From NCBI GenBank assembly GCA_947044365.1, contig OX345636.1, positions 13,349,309 to 13,413,308 on the forward strand: a DNA stretch of 64,000 nt, in the 5' to 3' direction. A program made the position numbers and the translations under genes. Below, in pieces: positions 37,601 to 49,700 of this stretch. This DNA comes from Petrosia ficiformis (lineage: Eukaryota > Porifera > Demospongiae > Haplosclerida > Petrosiidae). The notes below the pieces were generated by a model. That model saw only the letters and a list, made by a program, of their open reading frames with translations, searched no databases and was not told the DNA's origin. How positions within the stretch are numbered: position 1 is the first letter of the stretch; each line of letters starts with the position of its first letter.

Positions 37601-40600
37601 ATGCACAAACACTACAAAATTACACATGCACTGCAAAAATAGAATTGTTAACAAATAACAAATACATGTATATTGGTTAGTGCAGCTGGAAGAATTTAAC
37701 AATTAGTTGGTTGTTCAGGATACATTACCTCTAATACCATTGCTACTTTGTACTAATGATATTAAAATACGTAGCAGATATACATGTATGTACCAATTAT
37801 AATCAATAATCATGCCTAATATCTCATATAAGATGCACAAAGAAGGTTTGGAAATCTACAATGATTTAATTAAAATATTTATTCTGCTTTTTTGTATATC
37901 TATTAGACAGGATAAGGAAATTGGAATTACAATGATTGGATTATAATTATGTGTATACCCACAAAAGAAAAATTACAATTTCCACTATTCCTTGCAACTG
38001 TACTAACCAATAAATTAGTTATTTTAATTTTGCAGTGTGTACATGTGTGTAAGTACATGTACATGTATGTTTAATTAACCCTTAGAGGATTGAGGTTGTT
38101 TTTCTAAATTCTTCCCATTTCCAACACTGGCGACTCTGCTGCATATATTTTGGCCACCGTTCACTTTCTCTACCCCAAACGTGGCTCCTTTTCCGACATG
38201 GAGTACTACATTGTGTACTTCTACCAACTTGCTTACCGGGACTAGAAAGTCCCCAAGCGCTTCATAGGATTAAATCAAATGCAGTGTTCTCCCTCTTTTG
38301 ACTGGAGCTGGGGCAAACAAAATGACCCCACTGCATGTTGGGACCAGCTATACCCACGATTTTGAGTTTTGCAGCAAGGGAAATGCCTCAGCTACTCACC
38401 AGATTGTGTGGGCGGGGTCACCAAAACCCCAAATTGCATAGGCAGCAAGGTGGCTGCGCCCTTTCAACCTCCCTTAATGGGGGGACACTCCCCTTTAAAA
38501 TTCCCCCGTACTCATTATTTAGGTTAAAGAGCGGCCGAAAAACCATCAACATTTAACCCATTTTCATGGGTTTGTCCCTGATACCAATTATAAGCATTTG
38601 GAGTGCTTCGTAATGCTAGGAACACTCTCCAAATTGTGTAGGGGTCAAATGTCACATATAAGTGACATCAGTGCTCTAAGGGTTAATTAACACAAAGTAT
38701 ATATTAGGGTAGCTGAATGTACATACAAGTACATGTATGATGCTTTCACTGTAGTTCATGTGTACATGTACACAGAGACTCCACAATCAATATCCTTATA
38801 TAATGGACTGGTATACATGTACATACATGTATATTACTGGAGTGACTGAAACAATAATAAATATCATCATTGCATAATTATACTTACCACTTGCAGTAGG
38901 AATAGCTTTCTTAAATGTTATCACAATATCAATGAGAAACACAACATCAAACAAGTAGGTGGCTAAAAATCTCAGTCTACCAAGAGACACAGATGAGTAC
39001 CCAAGTGATGGATTGAAGTGGGAGAACCCAGCCTATACAATATAGTCAGAAGAACATAAGGATTATCAGTGTAAAAAAATTATATTGTGTACATACATGT
39101 ACATGTACATGTGTACATGTATTTGTGATCAAGAACAATCAATTAGAGATGGAAGATTTGTGCTTACTAGCTTACTAGCTTAATACCGCCTTTGGCGGTT
39201 TAAACTAGGCAAGCGTTTTATGTTCTAAGTAAAGCAGTGTAGTATGGTCATTGAAAGAATTATTATCTAGAATCATAACAATAACTAAATTTCTATACTA
39301 TGAATGAATGTATAATCTATAATCTATATATACATGTAATTATTGTTGTCTGTTTGAAAAGATAAAAGAGCTCTGTTTGAAGAAATGGAATGTTCAAATA
39401 AGGAATTGAATGAAAATATATTGATTTTGAGAAAAGAATTAAGAGAAAAGACTAAAGAAATAAAAGAAATAGAAGAACTTAGGGAAAGACTATTGATGAC
39501 AATAGGAAACCTCAAGGACTAATGAGAGTTCACTGGAGTGGAAAAGGAAAGGGGAATCAAAGATCGAAAAAGATATACATCATTGACAACTGTTTCTTTA
39601 GTAAATTAATTATTGAGATCTTGATGATAATAGTTTATTTGCGAATTCGAAATCACATTCTTCGCATTTTGAAGCAAAGGCTGTTGAAACAGAGTTGGAA
39701 AGAGAGAGCAAGAGATGTAACAGTTAGTTTATTTCATTTATTAAACACTAGGCCTTCAGCAGTTTAAGCTAGGCAAGCATAGTGTATATAGTACAGTCAT
39801 TGAAAGAATTATTATCTACAATCATAACAATGATTAAATTTATATACTACGAAAGAATGTATAATGCTTAATAAACAATTATTAATAATAATGTTCAATC
39901 TTTTATTCTCCTTTCCTTTTCCACTCCAACAAACTATGATTAGTCCTTGAAGTTCCCTTTTGTCATTGATAGTCTTTCTCCCAAGTTCTTCTATTTCTTT
40001 AGTTTTTTCCCTTAATTCTTTTCTCAAAATCCATATTTTTTATTCTACATGTATATCTTAATTGAACATTTCATTTCTTCTAACAGAGGTTCAATTCTTT
40101 TTCTATCTTTTCTAATCTTATCAAGTTCATCTGCAATAACCTTGTGATTCTCTTCCAACTTCTTTATATCGCACAAATGTCAAATTTACTGTCAACGCCT
40201 CTTTTTATTACATCATGTCAACACGCGCACGTCAATGTCTAATTTTCTGGTCTTTGTTATGGGTAAATGTGACAGACAGATATTGGTAATTATATATAGA
40301 TAGAATATCTCCATGTACTATATACATGTAACTAATAGCTGAATCCTGTACACTGATACATGTATCTCCATGTACTAACTACATGTAATAGCTGAATCCT
40401 ATATAATCAATATCTCCTCCAATTATGTTCATAACAGGTTTACAGATTTGCTGCAAATCTGTAAACCTGTCATGAACACACAATGTACGTGTAATAAAGC
40501 AGAAACACAGATTTCAAATTAGTATTGCAGAATTACAGGTGGGTCCCTTTTATACCAGACTAACAATTTCAGTAATGAAAGAAGAAAGTCGACCAAGGCA

Positions 40601-40695
40601 TACAATCAACAAAGGCATACAGAACCCCACGTTTGTAGTATCATTTTTATTATGGCCCGTAGGGCCATCCCTATAAATGTTTTCCGCAGGGTTTA

Positions 40696-40735
<40 letters not shown>

Positions 40736-43700
40736 TTGTGTCACTTGCGCGACTATGCGTTGTATACGTAGTTAAGGAAGTTGCGTCATTCCCGGGGGCT
40801 CGGTCAATTAATGGGCGTGGCGCGTAAAAGAACGCGCGTTTCAGCTACAGACCAGCCAGGAAGATTCAGAAAGGGTGTAAAACGGCTAATAACTGTTGTA
40901 TATACATGTAGCAGAGAAACAGTATAGATATTATGCAAGAATCTTTAACAAGTAAGTATGATAAGTTGTTGAGTTTCAGACACGAGGAAGTCATCATTTA
41001 GAACCTTGAAGGAGTACCTCAGTCAGTTCATCAGACATCTGTGTATTTAGACTGCAATTAGGCTTACACTTCAGGCCCCAGGAGTACACAGAAAGGTAGA
41101 GACACTAGTGCCATCAGCAATGCTTAATACATAGTCATCACAAAGCAAATATAGGAATGTTTTTTTCTCTATAAATTATACACTTGTTTTTACCTTACAT
41201 TTCAAAGCTACACTGTACATATACATGTATATGTACATACATTACGAAAAGTCAACTTATCAGTTACAATTGTTAATAATATCATACGTACCTGGAAGGA
41301 GTAAAGCCAAGTTGCTCCTAGAATAGTGATTAATACAAGGATGTCCCATATTAGTATGAATTGAGACTTTGGAATAAGTGCTTCATTATACAAAAAATGA
41401 ACTAATCTGTAGATATCACATAATAATTATTATGCATACATGTAGTTGAAACTGGATGTAACTACACAATGTATATGGACATGTACATGTACATGTACAT
41501 GTACATGTAATATACATTATTATATGCAATGTGGAACTACGGTAATACTTAGAGTCAAGCTATACTTACATGTACGTAAGAAACACATGTATAATTATAT
41601 TTTACATGTACAGTACATGTACATAATACATGTACATGTACATGTACGTGTATACAGTATGGAACTACACATTTTCAATAAAAAATGATAGAATATGTAG
41701 GCATGTCAAAACCCAAAAAGTGCAGGTCAGCATGGAACTACAATGTACACACAGATGGATGTTTTCAGTAATGACCAATTTCAATTTTAGCTGTTTTTAT
41801 ACACATACATGTATTTACATGTATTGTAGTAGGCCAGTGATAGTTATATATACATGTACATTGTACATACAAATAGATATAATTATACATGTACATGTAC
41901 GTATACATGTAGTAGTAGGCATCTTCAAACAGATGAATACATGTATGAATATAATTATTATACCAGTGTTGTGAAAGTAGAGGGTTGGAATTTTCTTATA
42001 CATGTACATGTACAATGTTCGTATAATTATGTTAAAAAACACTTATTTGTGCTACATGTACATATCAAATTTATAATCACCTTGCCCCTAGGCTGTAGAC
42101 CCCAGGGCAAGGTGATTATAAAAATGTTATAGCACAAGTAGCTATAAGCATGTTATAAAGACTATGGAAAGGCAAACTTCATGTACATGTATTGCAGCTG
42201 TGTATATCATCTCCTAACATTTCGTTTTGAGTTTGGACTAGGTCAAGTGGTATAGTGTACATGTATGTATATACATATACATGTAGTTTGTGTCGCAATG
42301 GTAAGTATTATTTCTGATTTATAAAACCTGTGGCTACTTTGAAGTTTTACTGTATTGGGATAAACAATTACATGAACACATGTACAGTGTATAGTTATTG
42401 TAGCAATGCATTGAGCATTTGACTGGGTTCACAAAATAACACAAAACCTTGCATTGCGTCAGTTGCATTGTGATAAAATTCTAAAACCTGATTGATGAAA
42501 TGCAATGCAGCTGATGCAAAGATAGAATCAGATCCTAACCTCGTGTTACATTGCATCTCACAACATTGAAGGAAGTGTATCGTGTTTACAATACAATACA
42601 TTGATGTGGCACAAAGGAATGTAAGGCTTTGCGTCATTATATGAACCAGCTTTATTTTTTAATTATAATAAAAAATCATATTTTTAGTGGAGGTTTCTTG
42701 AGCTTATGATGTAATATTAAGGTTATGATAATATAGTGTTTTGCCCACGTAATTTGTGTGTGATTTGTGGGTACATGTAAGTCACCTACAGCTGATTAAT
42801 TGGAAGTGTGTACATGCTATTTTTTTGCGTCAGTTTATTCCCTGGATACCGGAATTCCTGCCATATACTGTGTGTTATCTAATTATAGTCAGGTGTGGGC
42901 AATGCGGCTCAAAGAGTTTTTGCAAAGACAATGAACAATTAGCAAGAAACGAAGCTTTTTGTGGTCATGGACTGGGTAAAAATGGTGTTTGCAAGACACA
43001 AGTGACTCTATACATGTATCTCCAGTTCTATGGCTCAGAGAGCTAAAATCTCTTTGAGTCGCCCTCAAGTAAGTCCAAAAGTACTCGGAAATGGTGAGAG
43101 GTCAAGAATAGAAGCACTATTGGTGGCTAGATTTGACACACAGAAGAGATCAACCTCAGTGGCTCAGTATAAGACAGCAAGAAACATTGTCGAAGAAATC
43201 GTGACTTTTTACAGTAAACTTTTCATTGTTTGTTGTACAGTTTTATAAAAAAACTGCAGTTTATGATACAATGGAAAAACGTAGCTCATGAATAATTAAT
43301 AACAAATTGTATACCGTAACCTTAACACTTGAAAAGAACATTTCAGCCCAGGGGACAAGCAGAAGAATAAGGGTCCTTGGGCCAAAACATTGTTTTCAAG
43401 AATAAATTTATTGTGTTACTATAAAGTTCAAGTAACCTCCACTATGAATACTGAAAACACAGAATGGACAATTACGTAATATACGTAATTATACATGCTA
43501 ACACTAACTTATAATTGTTTTTAATAAGATAAATTTATTAATTTGCTACTTTTAACTACATGTATTAGTCTGTTTTAACCAATCCAACATTGTCCACCAA
43601 ATATACGAGGCACTCATCATGACTAATTTATGAATTGTATCATGTATAAAGAACAAATACAACTCATGTAAACTCTAATTGGTTAAAACAACAAATTACT

Positions 43701-46700
43701 GTGTGTACCATTCCAAACCAATGAAGATTGCTGTAAAGTAATTGAAACGTTCATAACATTTCAGTGTAGAACAAATCCTTCAAATCAGTTTCACATTGAT
43801 GTACATACATGTACATGTCAGGGCATAAACGAAGGTGATTTTTACACCTTCAAAAGTTTGTTTCAACTAGAACAAGAAAGTTCATGAAGGTGTAACACTA
43901 TGAATGTGTTAACTTTGTACCTATACAAGTGTTTATCTAATGGGAGACCTCGTAATTCAGAAGATGGCAGATGAGAATTCAGTACATTCTGGTTTTGAAA
44001 GTCCACACTCTTGTCCATGGTCTCTTCACTCTTAGCTATTATCAATCTCCACGTGACAAATGTAAATTAATTAAGAGCTATAAATAATTATTGCAGCAAA
44101 AAATTAACCACGCGTTAATTGCGAACCTTTGTGGAATGGATTCTACCTTCGAAAGTAAGGAATTATAACGAACCTTCGAATGTTACCACCTTTGTTTATG
44201 CCCTGGTACATGTATTACTCAATTAATTTCATTAAATGTTTTTCACAAGTTAACAAGCAATAAATTTTGTGAACTACATGTGTAGATTGGATCAACCAAA
44301 AAATCTCATTTTATAAGTTATTAACTGTTGTGACACATCTCAATAGTTTTAGCTATACAATGTACATCTTATTGTTTACACATTATGTATAGTGTACATG
44401 TAGGTTTATCTAATCACAAAAATAGTTTAGTTTATATTCTTAAAAACTACAATACCATTATAATACATGAATACATGTACATTTGTACATGTATGTATAC
44501 ACAATGTGAAACTGCACAAATGGTGAAGTAATGTAAGTACATGTACATTGTACATGTACTTACAATATCCATGCTACACTGCATACATGTACATGTACAG
44601 CACATATGAAATAGCTGTACAAATCCTGTATAACAGATAGGAACGTTACACATGTACAGTATGTATTAATTATACTATGTACCTATCCCATTTTGACTGG
44701 TAGTTATCAGATGCATATGCACCTTTTCTTGATTGTTTATGAGTACGTTTGATATTTGAAGACTCAACAGGTTTGCTGTAATGTGATTCATTCTCTTGAG
44801 TTATAGCTATTTCACATCTTTCTTGAATTACTTCCTTTAGCCTGTTAGATACTAAAACAAGAGATTACATGAACATAGGGTATGTTTTTGTACAAAAAGA
44901 CATTGTTAGACTTGGTATGATGCTTCCATCCTATAGACTACCCTGGATAATCCATAGATATTAACTTACATGTAGAACTCAATGACAGGATTGGAAATTC
45001 ATAGAAAACACTCAAAATTAATAATGATGACAGATAAATAAATGTGATACATGTATGTAACACAACAGAGTGACATGTACAATGTACATGTACAAAGTAC
45101 ACATTTACATGTACATGTACAAGTACATGTACATGTACATCACAACTATAATTATTAATGTACATGACTACATGTACACTGTTACATTACCATTTGGAAA
45201 ATGTTGTAATGCTTTGACTACATCTCTATTATTAATCATCAGTACATCACAGTGAGTTTTAGCTCTAACTAAAGCTTGACAGGTTACACTGTATACTAAA
45301 TTGACCTGTAAAGTGTTTATAGAAAGGTTATATCGCACCATACATGTATGTACATGTATATACAGTACATGTGTATATTGCCCTATATGTACATGTATAT
45401 AAATAAATAAATAAATAAAAGGTCACCATACAGTAAATTATCTTAATTAGTTCTTACAGTGCAGTAATTACCGTCTCACTAATTACATGTACATGTACTG
45501 TCAAAACTACATGTACCACTGAAACTACTCAGTAATTACTTTGTACATGTATTATCATTATAAAAACACAACATCAGTGCGTACTGTGAATTCATAATCA
45601 TTAGTGGAACATACTATGTACATGTACATACATGTACATGTATACATGTATGTACAAAGTGTACATTTTCCATCCCTTGGCAGTAAATTGGATCTACATG
45701 TAGTCTGGTGTTGACTGTATTGGATCTTCAACCAGAATGTGTTCTTCTTTCCTTCATTCATGTAAATGCATTGCACTGATAATGAACATGCCCACTATGC
45801 ATTGACACAGAAGATGCCTAATGCTTATTGCACTACCATAAAAGGAAATAGTAATGCATCCCACTTACAAAATCAACAGTTCTAGTTTTATGTACATATT
45901 ATTAATGTTTAAAATAACCACTCACTTCTCCAAACATGTCTCCTTCTTTGAATTCGGCAACTGTTTGCATGTTATCATGATCACCAGTTAGTACCTACGT
46001 ACGTACATGTACATGTAATATTACAAAAGAATAATAAAAATATTTTACATAATGAAAAAATACATGTACTGTATGTGTAGGGATATCAAAACTTAAAAAG
46101 TCCACTAACATAAATTAGCAAAAAACTGACCACTTCCATATAACCCTGTACATCTACATGTACATTTACATTTACATGCATGTATAGCTTTGCAGTACAT
46201 GTATACTACGTATATACAATGTGCATGTAATATACTTATAAGTATATGTATATGTACATTGTACATACATGTGTACATGTACATGTATAGCTTTTTACTA
46301 TACTACAATGTATGGCATACACGTACAATGTACGTACATATACTGTATTTACAATGTACATTGTATGTAGGAAATGCTGGCTTAGGGTCATCCCCATATA
46401 CTGTGCATGCACATGTACATGTATATATAAAAACATTGTGTCATTCACAATGGTTATTCAGTTAATGGGCATGTCATGTAATAAAAACAAGTCCACAAGT
46501 TAATGATAAACAGCATGTTAAAGGAAACTTGCAGTAATAACAATAATTATTATTAAAAGAAAGTGAAGTTGTTTATTAACCTCAACCAATCCTTTGTGAA
46601 TGAAATACATATTATGTCCTATATCTCCTTTGTTGGCTATCACTTGATTGGGTAGATATAACATATGCTTTACCATAGTTGAGAGCATTCTAATAAACCC

Positions 46701-49700
46701 TTGAGGTGTGTCCTTGAACAGATGTGACTACATGGGAGAGAAGACATCATCATGCACATCTACACAATAATTATAAGGTGAACAAAAAAAAACATATCCC
46801 TATGATTGCTTTGTGGTGTCCAGCATTCACTAATCATGGCTGACTATCCCATGGCTGAAGCTATTACAGTTATTATTTTGATTATCTACTTTCCTTATTT
46901 TTTAAAGGATCTTTTAGAACTTTAAGTTCCAGTTTCTATGTAAGCTACACAAGCAGCTTTCTACCTTTTGAGTGTGCGTTCTATTATGTGCCATGCTGAT
47001 TAATTGACTGCGCTTCCTGGAATAATGCAACTTCCTTAACTACGTATATAATGCATAGTCGCATCTGTGACACAAACAAATATAATATATATATACATTC
47101 AACCTCGTGAAAAGGGATCATAGGAATGGCCCTGTGGGCCATAAAAATACAATGTACATGTAAGCTATACATGTTACTAGTTTCATCAGTTGCTTTTTCA
47201 TAATGAAATAATGTTGTTATACACATGTACATGGACATGTAGGTTTGATGACAAAGTCAGCAATGATTACTTAATTAATGATTGCCACCATGCAAACATA
47301 GTGATACTTTTTCTCATGTATATGTATTGTTAATATGACTTTTAGTATCTAACAGTGTATATGTCCATGGGCACACATGAAGTGTAATAAAAATACATGA
47401 AGATAATAGTAATAGTAATACATGTAAATGATAGTAATAATAATAATAAAGATTACAATTTTCAAGATAATAGTAAGAGTAATACATGTTATGTAGGTAC
47501 ACATGTACATGTAATTATTTTAAAAACTGAGGTACATGTACATGTAGTAATATTAGCAATAGTAACAGACAAGTACAATATGTAATAGTTTTGGTAATAG
47601 TAATTGTAATTGATCATCTGAAGTAATACATACGTTCATTTATAGTAGGGCTAGTAGAGAGACTGTTTAAAGGTTATTCACATTCACACATGTCCTCAGA
47701 AAAATGTTCATAACTTTAATAAACTTTTCACCTGCACCATTTACATATGATAGTCCTTCCCATTTTTTTTATGTATGTCAAATTTCAATTCAGTACTTTA
47801 TTATTGAGTTACAATATAATCATGTATTAACATTATGACATTAAACTATACACTATATTACTCATCACATCATAATTTTGAGGACATTGTGAATGTGAAC
47901 ACACTAAAGTATTGGCGAGAATTTTTTTTTTTTGGGCCAGAAAGTTGCAGACTTACTGATCCTGTTTTTGAGAAACTCATGAACATTAAATGCAATGGTT
48001 ATTTACATGTAGTTTAAAACACAAAAGAATTTCTAAGAAACATCAATGCTGTAGAAGTCCATAAAAGTAATACTGACTTAGGCAGTAATATACATGTATA
48101 TAATTATATATATATTTTAAGGTAATAATAATAGTAATAACATTGACTAAGGAGGTACATGTAATAGTAATATAATAATAGATTTTTAAGGTAATAGTAA
48201 TCGTATTAATTATATTACATTGACTTAGGACGTAATATTAACAATAATAGTAATAATTATACTGATTTTTAAGGTATTACATTGCATTGTAATTGACTCC
48301 TTGTCTGTGTAACATGGGTATAGCAGTGTTTCCTCAAGATAAAAATTAATATTAAGGGTGGAGGAGTGTATCAGTGGTACATGTACATGATATTTGGTCA
48401 TCAGTGTTATAAAACAGTGTCTTTCAGCATAAACTTTAAAATGAAAGAGTGGGAGAGGAAGACTAAAAGGCGAGGAGTGTCATGGTAACACCTTCTGGGG
48501 GAAACATTGTGTGTAAATTTAAAAAGTATTGTCTAACAATCTATCGAAACATGTAGATGATAATACATGTACATGATGTTATCCGAAATGTAGATAGAAA
48601 GAAAGAAAGACACCTGAGGCAATGGAAAAATGAGAGTTGCCTCAGGTGGGATTCGAACCCACGACACTCTGCACTCTGAACAGATGCTCTACCAACTGAG
48701 CTACCAAGGCATCTCAGCTGGCAGGGTCCAAATCAAACATCTCATATGCCTGTATGAGCAGGCTAACTTGACACAAGGCATTAGGTGATGGCCGGGGTAA
48801 TGAAACCACCAATGACACCAACACCAAACCTAAGATATACATGATGTTATCCGAGATGTAGATAGAAAGAAAGAAAGAAAGAAAGACACCTGAGGCAATG
48901 GAAAAATGAAAAATGAGAGTTACCTCAGGTGGGATTCAAACCCACGACACTCTGCACTCCGGACAGATGCTCTACCAACTGAGCTACATGTACCAAGGCA
49001 TCTCAGCTGGCAGGGTCCGAATCAAACATCTCATATGCCTGTATGAGCAGGCTAACATGTACATGTACATTTAATAGTGTGTAATATATTCAGTTTGGAG
49101 GCCATATAGTTTTATTAAATATCAACTCTTCCTGGAAATGAAATTTCCTTGATTTCCTGTACAAAACAGCAAAATGGGAAGCGATTGAATGTAATTATTT
49201 GATCAAAATTATGTCACATTTTATATCATTTATTAACAAGAAGAATTTCATATGCTTTACATTTACATGCATGTAGGCTACATATAGCAAAATAAAACAA
49301 CAATACCAATAACAGTAGCAGTATACATGCATCATAATATCAATAATTATGAATAATTACCTTTAAAATCATATTCTGGTAAGTTTCCAGAGACAATTCA
49401 GCTTGAAAAGCAATAGGTAGTTCATTAAATGCCTCAGTACCTTCTTTACCCTTGTTTCGCACCCACTATTTGGTGAAAGGAATATTACATATTTATACAT
49501 GTAAATGTAATTTAGCATGTACATGTACATGTACATATACATGCACACGTATTAGATTTGTGAGTAACTATTTAAACTGAAGAGTACAATATATAACTGT
49601 ACACTAACCCATAAATGCATAAGAAAAATCTATTAATTATGATTTTTGTGGTGAAGTATAATTAATGTACACGTACAATGTACATATACATGTATATGTA

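Larger units (their letters stand above)
32966..41406 (-). other. CNGK repeat II (exons 11-18, residues 527-983)
   Basis: Exons: 41292-41406 (S1), 38888-39032 (S2), 37306-37475 (S3-S4), 36318-36463 (S5), 35295-35537 (pore and S6), 34953-35069 (C-linker), 33995-34241 and 32966-33150 (cNBD). The filter is TLTSTGYGD. S4 has lysines as well as arginine (LKINRILKLWK). The cNBD looks intact: GDIGREMYCVKRGYVE, then NFGEL with Glu942, then SPRTATVRA with Arg951 and Thr952. These correspond to the CNG residues that contact the ribose, the cyclic phosphate and, for Thr, the guanine. Intron positions in this repeat differ from the other three: S6 joins the pore without a break and the cNBD start is not preceded by an intron. 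Exons 19 (32258-32595) and 20 (31272-31365) encode a roughly 144-residue linker to repeat III, with an Ala/Leu-rich patch and a basic stretch rich in Arg and His. Confidence 0.9.

Noticed and set aside
42756..43248. Two overlapping frames (Cys-rich, then MAQRAKISLS)
   Set aside because: Intronic in CNGK, antisense, unrecognised and without splice or promoter support.
48638..48712. tRNA gene on the minus strand
   Set aside because: The acceptor stem pairs fairly well, but the loop lacks T33, a Ser-type anticodon would need a long variable arm that is absent, and a near-identical unit with the same tail follows in tandem.
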